The notes beneath the pieces are model-generated. The model was not told the DNA's origin and made no database searches. It was given only the letters and a program-made list of their open reading frames with translations. From contig CM049317.1 of assembly GCA_026874595.1 (NCBI GenBank), forward strand, positions 363,108-427,107: DNA of 64,000 nt, in the 5' to 3' direction. The translations under genes and the position numbers were made by a program. The first letter of the stretch is position 1; each line of letters begins with the position of its first letter. Positions 38,318-48,400 of the stretch are shown in pieces. This DNA comes from Sipunculus nudus. Taxonomy: Eukaryota; Annelida; Sipuncula; Golfingiida; Sipunculidae.

Positions 38318-40031
38318 CTGCAGGTTTTCTGCAAGCAACAACTACTAGAGTGCTCTATGGCATTTCACCAGAGCTTTATACAAAATGAAGACGAGTCAAG
38401 TATTTTCAGACATTTTACTACTACGTAGTTTCGTGCTAGACAGACAGCATTACCTGACGAGTGCAACAACATCTAGCACGAAACTACGTATAAACTTTTA
38501 TAAATAGTTAAATCATATAATTTCTTATTCATAAATTTGATATTAAACAATGTATCAATATCTCAAAAACATACAGTGTGCTTGTCGGAAACAAGAGCAA
38601 TAATTTTTCGTTAATGAGAATTGAGATATTTAAGTGATTTGCTATCACAATGAACCAACAAAGCGCAGATGAACTCTGATCTGCCTGTTAGAGCTATATT
38701 TATGTGATATAATGCTAACCGTGGACCCAGTTCCAGTAGAGCTGGTTAGTCTGACCTCCTATCCAGGCGGAGGACCTGATGGTCGACGTCAGGTTGTACA
38801 TGATACCGTGTGCTGACTGCGTCATGTCCACAGCAAGCCGGCCCCCGCGGCCTCGGCAGACATCCTGAGCGTCGTACCACGTGACAGGCTGCGAGGTTTG
38901 CAGACAGTACTGTCGCCGGGGTTTAACTGTAATTACCAAGATCTGAGGTTCAATAAAAAAATGTCCGGTTAATGTATTTATACACATTACATATTTATCA
39001 TCCAAGGGGTAATAATGACGATAATTTCATACTGAAAATATTGTACGTATCAGTACATAGGCCAAATAAAAAATAAGTCAAGACTTATAACGTAATATCT
39101 GCCATGAAAAAATACTGGCAAAGACAAAACACCTTCATGCAGTGAAAATATATAAATAACAAATCCTGAAATGGTGCGTAAGAACACAGTGTGAATGATG
39201 CGGTAATTCTTCATCCTACAACGATAACTTATTACTGATAGGGTTAGCGCTTCAAATGAAAACATAAACCCGGATAACTCGGTGCTTATTCTCGGAGTTG
39301 ATACCATAGAACATTTAATTTCTTGTGTGTTCCCTGACACCTAAAGCAAACCATGCGTCAAGTGCCAAAAATTGTGTGTGTGTGTGTGTGTGTTGCCTGA
39401 CACTTAAAACAAGCCCTGCGTCAAGTAGCAGAAGGTTTATCTCAATCAACATAGGATTTATGATGATAAATTCATATCTTCAGGTGGAAAAGGTCATCTG
39501 TGCGCTTTCGTCTCCAACCGCACCCAATTGATAAGACCTGTGGTGATAAAGTACGTGCTGGTCCAATCACTAATCACACACTGTACACACTCTGGTGTGT
39601 GTGTGTGTGTGATGATTTTGTCAGGGCTTACTTCAAATGCAAATGTATCAATAGATGTCTCATTTTCAGAGCTACTGTAACTTAATTTACCATCTGTTTT
39701 TCATCATGAAATTAATAAAGTTGGTATTCATAGTGCTAATTGGCCATGAGGTTTATTTAGATAACCACACAGTAACGTAAATTTTCTAAACTGGTTATGT
39801 TTGTTCATGCCTTCTTACTCCTTTATTTACTTAAAATGATGTCATTATTCAGCTTCCTATATATACATTAATGTTAACGCTTGATGTATTTGGTATTAGG
39901 GTTAGCTTCCTATATATACATTAATGGTAACGCTTGATGTATTTGGTGTTGTACAATTCTTTAGTAGAGAGCACTTATTACGTTTTAAAATAAGTTCAAA
40001 TATAAATTACATAATTGGCAATAAGAATACA

Positions 40032-40075
<44 letters not shown>

Positions 40076-43000
40076 TATATATGTGTGTTGATGTGTGTGT
40101 GTGCAACACGTGTTTCTATTATATGGTCAGTTTAAGGGACCTTCACGCACAAGCTTCGTCTTGTGTTTGATCACACCTATCATTATCTATTTTTGACTTT
40201 TACATATCTTTCCTTAATTTTCCCAAAGTAACATAAATGCAAGATATTTTCTGCTTATACAATATAACTTTCCCTGTTTCATAATTACAGAAATGCTAGA
40301 TAGCCTTCGGTCAATGTTTATTTTATGGGAGCAATCACACAAACGTTTACATCATTTGTAGCGGATTTTCTGTTCAGATATCCTTAATGTAATGCCGGAA
40401 ATTAACTTGTTTTTGGTTTAGAACGTTAGCCGTGAATAAACCCAAAAATGAACACTCAAACATGAGTAATGAATATTATAAGAATGTGGAATATTTTAAG
40501 GGACATGTTATAGGCCTACTCCTGAATATCCCCTTTTATCTAAGAGCAAACTTGCAGGTCAGACAACTAAATACTATACAGTCAAGTTCACATGATAACG
40601 ATCGCTTAAATGAGGGAAATTATGTCCTTACTCCGCTAACCTGTCTGATGTTTTATATATCTGATAAAAGTAATAATATATTAAATGCACAGTTTTTACA
40701 AAACATGGCATATGTAACACTAACAGTATCCCAATAGTAGTAAGAGAAACAAAGACACCTTTCAGACAATCCTTTCTCGAAAAGGTTTACAAGGGGATTA
40801 TGATTGCCTAGCTGTTCAAGTGCATGAGTTATGAATGGAAAATTTAAAACCATCCATTTTTAACAACTTCAAGTTTTTCGTACTTAACACAGATGGCCTT
40901 TTCTGTGGTTCCTGTGCTGTATAAAAACCACTATTTAATAACTATTTTATAGTCCCTTAATAAGATGAAATGAAGTATATTATTCATGGAAACCGTGACA
41001 ACCTGCAGAGGTAGATCACAAGAATGTAACCAAAGAAATGACAAAGACCTGGATATCCAGATCACAATGGTCAGTCCACCAACGGGATCACAAAGACCTG
41101 AAGATTCGAACACATAAATCGATCGATCAAAGGGATCACAAATATTTGGAGATTAAAAAAAAAGGGTCAGTCCATTAAAGGGATCACGAAGACCTGGAAC
41201 AAGGGTCAGTCCATCAAAGGGATCAGAAAGACCTTGGACAAGAGTCAGCATATCAAACCGATCACAAAAACTGGAAATCAAGAACACAAGATTAAGTCAA
41301 TCAAAGGGATCACGAAGACCTTGAAATACAGAACACAAGGGTCAGTCCATCAAAGGGATCATAAAGACCTAGATATTCAGGTCAGAAGGGTCACTCCATC
41401 AAAGAGATCAAGAAGACCTGAGAATCCAGAACACAAGGGTCAGTCCATCAAAGGGATCACGAAGACCTGCTGATTCAGAACACAAGAGACAGTCCATCAA
41501 AGGGATCACAAAGACCTGCTGATTCAGAACACAAGGGTCAGTCCATCAAAGGGATCATGAAGACCTGCTGATTCAGAACACAAGGGTCAGTCCATCAAAG
41601 GGATCATGAAGACCTGCTGATTCAGAACACAAGGGTCAGTCCATCAAAGGGATCACGAAGACCTGCTGATTCAGAACACAAGGGTCAGTCCATCAAAGGG
41701 GACACGAAGACCTGCTGATTCATAACACAAGGGACAGTCCATCAAAGGGATCATGAAGACCTGCTGATTCAGAACACAAGGGACAGTCCATCAAAGGGAT
41801 CACGAAGATCTGCTGATTCAGATCACAAGGATAAGTCCATCATAGGGATCACGAAGACCTGCTGATTAAGAAAAAAAAGAAAAGAGATTCAGTCTATCAA
41901 AGGGATCACGAAGGTCTTGAGACTCAGGACACAAGGGTCAGTCCATCAAAGGGATCACGAAGACCTGCTGATTCAGAACACAAGGACCAGTCGATCAAAG
42001 GGACCACGAAGATCTGCTGATTCAGAACACAAGGATCAGTCCCTCAAAGGCATCATGAAGACATGCAGAATCAGAACCAAAGGGTCAGTCCATCAAAGGC
42101 ATCACTAAGAACTGCAGAATCAGAACAAAAGGATCAGTCCATCAAATGGTATCACTAAGACCTGCAGAATCAGAACACAAGGATCAGTCCATCAAAGGCA
42201 CCACTAAGAACTGCTGATTCAGAACACAAGGGTCAGTGCATCACTTAAAATCAAGGGGATACACGTGTTTTTTTTATCGGAACAATGACCTGATTCTGCG
42301 TGATGTTTACTCAATAAAACTATTACAAGATATTTTGTATCGATAACAGTGATTGATGTTGAATAATTCCTTATAAATAAGTTTAATAGAAGCCAAAGTT
42401 TGGCAGGGCTTTTTAATCGTTATAATATCGATGTATAATCCGATACTTTTGTCATTTGTTATATATTTGTATCCCCAGAAAAAGTTGGGGATTTTATGGT
42501 TTTAGCGAGATAACTGTGAGCGAGATAACTGTAAAAATATTTGAGGGATCTTTATCAAACCTGATATGTGTATATATATGGACGAGAGGACGAGGCTTAT
42601 GAAAACGGTGTCATTGTCCTGAATAGGAAAGTGACCTTGACCTTGAATTGGTCCACTTCTGGTTAACATCACACAAAACTCATGAAAACTTGCATGGATT
42701 GATCCAAAATAAAAAAAAATAAAAAAACAAGTTGACCGAAGAGCTCGGTTTGCGTTGTCATGTACCGGAAACTGGTGGCGCCATCTTTTATTCTTTTCTT
42801 GTTCTCGCGCTTTTTAATACCCCCTCGTTGCAACTTGACAGCAGTATAAATAGTAATAAAAAATCAAGGACATCTTTCTTTCAAATTATGCATATGCATA
42901 GAAATATAGTCCTACAGGATAATCTCTATGAAAATTGGGGTCATTTCTTTGAGGCCTGCCCTTTACTGTTTCCATGTTTGGTTTAAAACAAAAACAAAAA

Positions 43001-45167
43001 AAAAAACTTTGTATCTCAAATGGATAGAAGTATTTTTTTCTGAAAATTAAAATGAAAGATGTAAGATGATGAGTTTACGAAGGAGTTTGATAACCTGTGA
43101 CCCTGTCCTTTAAGGTCAAATCTGCCGATATATAAGATTTTCTTGTGAACAGGATAACTTTGGAAGTCACATGTTTAAAGACTGGTGATCTTGACCGTGC
43201 TTTTCAAGGTCGAATCTGCGAATATATAGGGTTTTTATTAATCCTATAACTTTTTTAAAGTACTGACTCTGTTTCCCTAAAATTTGACACAAAAAAATAT
43301 TTCCACCAATATCTCGGGGCTTTTCCGGGGCTAGTGACCTACACTTTAGATTAAAAGGTCAAACCTGAAGAATCATAAGACCTAAGTGAACCCAGTATCT
43401 TTTTAATAACTTTATATTTTTTTCTTCAATTGATACATATATTGTCTCCACCAAGATAACTGACAAATTAAAAAATTTGTGACCTTGACCACGGTGACCT
43501 AAGCCTTGAAAGTGTCAGCATGTGCTTCTGAAAAAGAGGGCCTATTTTAGAAGGGGGTATACCTTAATTGCCTGGGAATACTACAGCATCTCCGATGCAA
43601 GAAATTTCTAATTGATTTTGTAAAATAATGAATTTAAATTAGTAAACAGGGGCGGATCCATGATTTAGCAAAAAAAGGGTTCCAACCGAAGGAAGACTAT
43701 TGACAACACCTAAGAAAAGGTTCCCAGGTCTGAAAAGGGGAAGGGGAGGGTCCAGGTCGCAAAAAATTGTCTGAAACCCTTATTAACGGTTGCGGTGGCT
43801 GAAAAAAAGGGGGGGGGGGGCGGGGGTCCGGACCCCCTTTACATCCTCCCTTCTCTGGATCCGCTTCTGGTAACTAAATATATGACTAATTGAGGTGTCT
43901 CATTGCACCCAAAATCACATGTGAATAAAAGCTTTAAAATGTTATTGGATAAATAACAAAAATATCTGGATTCAAATGGGATGTTTCACCACATTCATAG
44001 TATTTTGGTATGTAATTCTTCTCTGTGCAATAATGTATCGAAATAAGCGAGCAAAAATGATGAATTTCAATGTCTACATTTAAAAATTTACAATTCAGAG
44101 CAAGTAATTAATATGATAAAATAAGTTTTAAAAAATGATTCTTAGTAACGAGATATTTCACTCATTGTTATAATTATCTCAGAATGGAGTCAATTCACTC
44201 ATCAAGCAGATAACTGCCGTTCTTGAGAGTTATTGCTATTTTGTTCAGCTGTTACTTTTGCATTATCCAGGATTCATTTCACGTCTGGTACGGACAGGGT
44301 TTATTTAATGATTATCTTCAATTTAGCTGTTGTAAAAATACCTGATCATTCAATGTTACTGGCAGATATCGCTCTTGTCAGAGATAGATTCCATTAAATC
44401 TTCACTATATTTTTCACACTATCCTTTATTCTTATGGTCATCCGTTTTTTTTCACACTGTGTCTCGATTAGAATGATATTTCGTCATATGAAGATAGAAA
44501 TAAATGATATCCCATATTGTACTGAAAACTCTCCTTCCAGGATGACATATTTAATCGTTATTGTTGGGAACTTATAATGGATTTTATAACGGGAACATTC
44601 CTGCGCTGGACATTTTCAATGTGTCCTCTAGCGAGGGCAAAGTGTAGACTTGATAGTTTGGGTCTTGGGTTTGGTAATGGATCACGTAAAACAATAGAAC
44701 ATAAAGAATGCTTAATAAGGACAAACGATGACTTAATTCCTGATGAAGTCAAATTTCGACGAGATGATATTATTTCGTATTAAATAAAACGGAGAAAGTT
44801 TATTTGTGCACTATGTGTGGTGACGGCTCTTCTATTTTTGTGTTGTATTTCGTAGTCTATAAGTTATTCAAACCACCAAATATAATGTTATAACCATTAC
44901 ATAAGTATTAAAAAGCCAGTTTTTGGGCATCAAATTATATTTAGATCAATATTATTTTGTTTCTAGAAGTTTACCCTTAATTACGCCTTTTGTTCAGTAC
45001 CAGCACTTACACATTAAGTACTCACCAATGTCGTCTACGACGCAAACCTCTTTTTGAAGAGGTGTGACCAACGAGGCAGACAACACAGGAACAGCAACAT
45101 AACGGGCAAGCCATACAACCATCATCGGCACAGCAACATAACGGGCAAGTAATAAAACCATCAACAT
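31363..45167 (-). CDS. type I membrane C-type-lectin-like receptor with mucin stalk (multi-exon gene model)
   Basis: Exons in transcript order: 45026-45167, 38720-38926, 36587-36730, 35401-35649, 34992-35159, 33456-34775, 33039-33149, 32639-32729, 31363-31687. Every junction has GT and AG ends, and all phases agree (phase 1 throughout, except phase 2 between the last two exons). The sum is 2757 bp, 918 residues. Predicted order: signal peptide, C-type-lectin-like domain 1 (about 48-164), domain 2 (165-303), mucin-like stalk (304-780), one transmembrane helix (781-811) and a cytoplasmic tail (811-918). Optional exons 38083-38234, 37972-38025 and 37598-37733 add 114 codons without changing frame. 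The likely role is cell-surface recognition or adhesion, possibly immune; the ligand is unknown. The first exon is the least certain. Confidence 0.75.
32496..32509. repeat. short interstitial TTAGGG-type repeat
   Basis: The word 'ccctaaccctaacc' equals just over two telomere-type units, inside an intron of the lectin gene. It may be chance. Confidence 0.4.
32639..32729 (-). CDS. exon 8: transmembrane helix
   Basis: It encodes SYDVMYTFIAAATSAF followed by ILLLLVALLCTCC: one hydrophobic helix of about 22 residues ending in cysteines (possible palmitoylation) and then Arg. The acceptor is 'gttccag' (phase 1) and the donor GTACGT (phase 2). Confidence 0.85.
33039..33149 (-). CDS. exon 7: membrane-proximal stalk
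   Basis: Thirty-seven codons rich in Thr, Ser and charged residues (YSETGETISI, VEVSTSDRTTRTM, GRTTSRSP). Acceptor 'ccatttag', donor GTTAGG, phase 1 to phase 1. No separate domain is visible. Confidence 0.8.
33456..34775 (-). CDS. exon 6: mucin-like Thr/Ser-rich stalk with 17-residue repeats
   Basis: A 1320-bp exon of 440 codons. After a unique lead-in (TTAAGQTLTT, EYTFTPENN) it consists of about 21 copies of a 51-bp unit encoding variants of SSVTPTDYTTTQENTMG. These are dense in Thr and Ser and would be heavily O-glycosylated, making an extended stalk that holds the lectin domains off the membrane. Two main unit types alternate (SSVTPTDYTTTQEN and TSVTPTEYTTTHEN). Acceptor 'ttttatttag', donor GTTGGG, phase 1 at both ends. 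Copy number is likely to vary between individuals. Confidence 0.85.
34992..35159 (-). CDS. exon 5: second half of C-type-lectin-like domain 2
   Basis: Fifty-six codons: DDRFADFQKRTSYW, HGRCLVMDQSGTWKPELC, HSICESELS. The acceptor is 'cttctcttataaag' and the donor GTGAGA, phase 1 to phase 1. The last three lectin cysteines (RC, LC, IC) are present. The calcium-binding EPN/QPD and WND motifs are absent. The longer open frame over this region (34947-35201) is in a different frame and is not the coding one. Confidence 0.85.
35401..35649 (-). CDS. exon 4: first half of C-type-lectin-like domain 2
   Basis: Eighty-three codons: GPTCDLSEVKG, GHCFYIHPTEETWKTQFTFC, AVWLASSRRRWTWVI. Acceptor 'gcttccag', donor GTAAGT, phase 1 to phase 1. 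It has the paired-Cys extension of long-form lectin domains (TCDL...HCF). Confidence 0.85.
36587..36730 (-). CDS. exon 3: second half of C-type-lectin-like domain 1
   Basis: Forty-eight codons: EEPLDSWNEGAP, KQCMMARYALG, YFWRDISDSDKFAAICV. Acceptor 'ctgttgtag', donor GTAAAA, phase 1 at both ends. Joined directly to 38720-38926 it makes a normal lectin domain across W.WV/..PL..WNEGAP. The site that would carry EPN or QPD reads GAPT, and WND is replaced by WRD, so calcium-dependent sugar binding of the classical kind is unlikely. The third conserved Cys (W.D..C) is also missing. Confidence 0.85.
37598..37733 (-). CDS. cassette exon c: cysteine-rich, WSC-like end
   Basis: It encodes EEFACCCLSHSL, then NGLCGQLPQNC, CSEEGQ and HVYSVD. 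The acceptor is 'gttttcag' (phase 0) and the donor GTGAGT (phase 1). The terminal HVYSV resembles the end of WSC domains. Together the three cassette exons hold 342 bp with phase 1 at both outer ends, so inclusion or skipping keeps the receptor frame. Confidence 0.5.
37972..38025 (-). CDS. cassette exon b: cysteine-rich, WSC-like
   Basis: Eighteen codons, SHPLCKCHQLKSVYVEPQ, phase 0 at both ends, acceptor 'tttcagag', donor GTATTT. The CxC pair fits the middle of a WSC-like fold. Confidence 0.45.
38083..38234 (-). CDS. cassette exon a: cysteine-rich, WSC-like
   Basis: It encodes DYSHSAVYYQGCFEEQQ, then CRNINVSAGVAECLTYC and FFYMKP. The pattern YxGCF...C...C resembles the start of a WSC domain, a small putative carbohydrate-binding module. 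The acceptor 'gatctttcag' is preceded about 33 bp upstream by a (TA)n tract. It enters in phase 1 and leaves in phase 0 at GTAAAT. The next intron would be only 57 bp; if retained it adds 19 in-frame codons with no stop, so 37972-38234 may instead be one exon. Confidence 0.5.
38267..38311. repeat. (TA)n microsatellite next to cassette exon a
   Basis: An uninterrupted TA run of about 45 bp starts some 33 bp upstream of the splice acceptor of the cassette exon starting at 38234. Confidence 0.9.
38422..38490. repeat. perfect 19-bp inverted repeat (hairpin)
   Basis: The arms TACGTAGTTTCGTGCTAGA (38422-38440) and its exact complement (38472-38490) are separated by 31 bp. It lies in the intron between the first lectin exon and the cassette. 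It could be the ends of a tiny mobile element or an RNA hairpin. Confidence 0.85.
38720..38926 (-). CDS. exon 2: first half of C-type-lectin-like domain 1
   Basis: It encodes 69 residues: RQYCLQTSQPVTWYDAQDVC, then GGRLAVDM, then SSAWIGG and LYWNWVH. This is the standard first half of a C-type-lectin fold (W..A...C, L, WIG, W.WV). The acceptor is 'taattacag' and the donor GTTAGC; phase is 1 at both ends. The exon ends exactly after the WxWV strand, the same place as in the second lectin domain of this gene. Confidence 0.85.
38927..41029. other. intron-1 sequence, no exon recognised
   Basis: Holds GT microsatellites (about 39370-39392 and 39594-39612), an AT microsatellite (about 40037-40082) and a tandem duplication of about 60 bp at 39850-39950 built on 'agcttcctatatatacatta'. 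No further lectin exon was found on the minus strand. Confidence 0.45.
41030..42240. repeat. 49-bp minisatellite in intron 1
   Basis: About 24 copies of a 49-bp unit with the core 'cagaacacaagggtcagtcc' followed by 'atcaaagggatcacgaagac'. The edges are degenerate. Short open frames inside are repeat translations. Confidence 0.9.
42241..43646. other. dispersed-repeat-like intronic DNA
   Basis: Several degenerate segments share 'aaggtcaaatctg..atatata', 'gtgaccttgacc' and a hairpin-like 'tccccagaaaaagttgggga' near 42472. They resemble dispersed repeats common in bivalves. No gene recognised. Confidence 0.4.
43647..43869. mobile_element. MITE-like element, second copy
   Basis: It starts CAGGGGCGGATCC and ends GGATCCGCTTCTG, with flanks GTAAA and GTAAC (4 of 5 bases match). 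It has the same orientation and internal words as the copy at 7878-8084 but is 16 bp longer, with its own G-run. It lies inside intron 1 of the lectin gene. Confidence 0.65.
43870..45025. other. intron-1 sequence, no exon recognised
   Basis: Short overlapping open frames on both strands near 44558-44783 have no recognisable domain. Nothing else is seen. Confidence 0.4.
45026..45167 (-). CDS. candidate exon 1: signal peptide of the lectin receptor
   Basis: ATG at 45165-45167 opens a hydrophobic stretch (MLMVLLLARY ... VPVLSASLV), and the exon ends in phase 1 before GTGAGT. An in-frame TAA precedes the start. The peptide contains the block LARYVAVP twice, because about 36 bp are duplicated. 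Alternative starts are the ATGs at 45159-45161 and 45120-45125. The exon lies 6 kb from exon 2, so it may belong elsewhere or another exon may be missing. What supports it is the fit of signal-like sequence, strand and phase. Confidence 0.4.
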
Positions 45168-45485
45168 TGTGATACAAGGTGTTTAACAGAGTGAATAAGG
45201 TTTGTACAGCCCGTCCTGTGTTACGGCTATCAGGCAGATCAAGGGGCAGATGACGTGTGTACAACAACAGATTACGATAATTAATTCATTCAGAATGTCG
45301 CGAAGAGATCAATTACCGCGGTCATTTTTCTTCAGGACCAAATTAGGTCGCAGGTCAACAATCCCTGTGTTATCAACAAGGAGGCCGCGATTGGAGCCCT
45401 ATGGTATCTCAGGAAGGCGTTTTGGCGCTATAACAGTGCACTCTATATATAAAAATATATCCTCAACTGGTGTGCTGATTTAGAG

Positions 45486-48400
45486 GGGTGCTGCTAGACC
45501 TGTTGTCGTGTTGTTCAGGTGGAGTTCTGTCGGATTTTATGGCCTGTTGCCGTGTTGTTCAGGGAGAGAGCTGCTAGATCTGATGGCCTGTTGCCGTGTT
45601 GTTCAGGGAGAGAGCTGTCAGATCTGGGGACTTCTTGCCATGTTGTTCAGGGAGAGATATGCCAGATCTGAGGACCTGTTGCCGTGTTGTTCAGGGAGAG
45701 AGCTGCCAGATCTAATGGCCTGTTGACGTGTTGCTGAGGGAGAGAGCTGCCAGATCTGAAGACCTGTTGCCGTGTTGTTCAGGGAGAGAGCTGCCAGATC
45801 TGAGGACCTGTTGCCGTGTTGTTCAGGGAGAGAGCTGCTAGATCTGATGACCTGTGCCGTGTTGTTGAGGGAGAGAGCTGCCAGATCTGATGGCTTGTTG
45901 CCGTGTTGTTCAGGGAGAGAGCTGCCAGATCTGATGGCCTGTTGCCGTGTTGTTGAGGGAGAGAGCTGCCAGATCTGAGGGCCTGTTGCCGTGTTGTTGA
46001 GGGAAAGAGTTGCCAGATCTGATGGCCTGTTGCCGTGTTGTTCAGGGAGAGAGCTGCCAGATCTAAAGACCGGTTGCCGTGTTGTTCAGGGAGAGAGCTG
46101 CCAGATCTGATGGCCTGTTGTCGTGTTGTTAAAGTGGAGTGCTGCCAGATGTGATGGTCTGATGCCGTGTTGTTGAGGGAGAGAGCTGCCAGATATGATG
46201 GCCTATTGCCGTGTTGTTGAGGGAGAGAGCTGCCAGATCTGAGGGCCTGTTGCCGTGTTGTTCAGGGGAAGAGCTGCCAGATCTGATGACTTGTTGCCGT
46301 GTTGTTCAGGGAGAGAGCTGCCAGATCTGATGGCCTGTTGCCGTGTTGTTCAGGGAGAGAGCTGCCAGATCTGATGGCCTTTTGTCTTGTTGTTCAGATG
46401 GAGTTCTGCCAGATCTGTTGGCCTGTTGCCGTGATGTTGAGGGAGAGAGCTGCCAGATCTGCGGACCTGTTGCCGTGCTGTTGAGGGAGAGAGCTGCCAG
46501 ATCCGATGGCCTGTCGCCGTGTTGTTGAGGGAGAGAGCTGCCAGATCTGATGGCCTGTTGCCGTGTTGTTAAGGGAGAGAGCTGTCAGATCTGATGGCCT
46601 GTTGCCGTGTTGTTGACGGAGAGAGCTGCAAGATCTGATGGCTTATTGCCGTGTTGTTCAAGGAGAGAGCTGCCAGATCTGACTGCATGTTGCCGTATTG
46701 GTGAGGGAGAGAGCTACCAGATCTGATGGCCTGTTGACGTGTTGTTGAGTGAGAGAGCTGCCAGATCTGATGGTTTGTTGCCGTGTTGTTGAGGGAGAGA
46801 GCTGCCAGATCTGATGGCCTGTTGCCGTGTTGTTCAGGGAGAGAGCTGCCAGATCTGATGGCCTATTGTCTTGTTGTTCAGATGGAGTTCTGCCAGATCT
46901 GATGGCCTGTTGCCGTGTTGTTGAGGAAGAGAGCTGCCAGATCTGCGGACCTGTTGCCGTGCTGTTGAGGGAGAGAGCTGCCAGATCCGATGGCCTGTCG
47001 CCGTGTTGTTAAGGGAGAGAGCTGCCAGATATGATGGCCTGTTGCCGTATTGTTAAGGGAGAGAGCTGTCAGATCTGATGGCCTGTTGCCGTGTTGTTGA
47101 AGGAGAGAGCTGCCAGATCTGATGGCCTGTTGCCGTGTTGTTGAGGGAGAGAGCTGCAAGATCTGATGGCCTATTGCCGTGTTGTTCAAGAGAGAGCTGC
47201 CAGATCTGACTTCATGTTGCCGTATTGGTGAGGGAGAGAGCTACCAGATCTGATGGCCTGTTGACGTGTTGTTGAGGGAGAGAGCTACCAGATCTGATGG
47301 CTTATTGCCGTGTTGTTCAAGGAGAGAGCTGCCAGATCTGACTGCATGTTGCCGTATTGGTGAGGGAGAGAGCTACCAGATCTGATGGCCTGTTGACCTG
47401 TTATTGAGGGAGAGAGCTGCCAGATCTGATGGTTTGTTGCCGTGTTGTTGAGGGAGAGAGCTGCCAGATCTGATGGCCTGTTGCCGTGTTGTTCAGGGAG
47501 AGAGCTGCCAGATCTGATGGCCTATTGTCTTGTTGTTCAGATGGAGTTCTGCCAGATCTGATGGCCTGTTGCCGTGTTGTTGAGGAAGAGAGCTGCCAGA
47601 TCTGCGGACCTGTTGCCGTGCTGTTGAGGGAGAGAGCTGCCAGATCTGATGGCCTGTTGCCGTGTTTTTGAGGGAAAGAGCTTCCGGATATGATGGCCTG
47701 TTGCCGTGTTGTTAAGGGAGAGAGCTGTCAGATCTGATGGCCTGTTGCCGTGTTGTTGAGGGAGGAGCTGCCAGATTTGATGGCCTGTTGCCGTGTTCTT
47801 CAAGGAGAGAGCTGCCAGATCTGACTGCATTTTGCCGTATTGGTGAGGGAAAGAGCTGCCAGATCTGATGGCCTGTTGACGTGTTGTTGAGGGAGAGAGC
47901 TGCCAGATCTGAAGACTTTTTGCCGTGTTGTTCAGAAAGAGAGCTGCCAGATCTGATGGCCTGTTGTCGTGTTGTTCAAGGAGAGAGCTGCCAGATCTGA
48001 TGGCCTGTTGCCGTGTTGTTGAGGAAGAGTGCTGCCAGATGTTATGGCCTGTTGCCGTGTTGTTCAGGGAGAAAGCTGCCAGATCTGAGGACTTTTTGCC
48101 GTGTTGTTCAGAGAGAGAGCTGCCAGATCTGATGGCCTGTTGCCGTGTTGTTGAGGGAGAGTGCTGCCAGATGTTATGGCCTGTTGCCGTGTTGTTCAGG
48201 GAGAAAGCTGCCAGATCTGAGGACCTGTTGCCATGTTGTTCAGGGAGAGAGCTGCAAGATCTGAGGACCTGTTGCCGTGTTGTTGAGGAAGAGAGCAGCC
48301 AGATCAGATGGCCTGTGCCGTGTTGTTGAGGGAGAGAGCTGCCAGATCTGGTGGCCTGTTGCCGTGTTGTTCAGGGAGAGAGCTGCCAGATCTAATGGCC

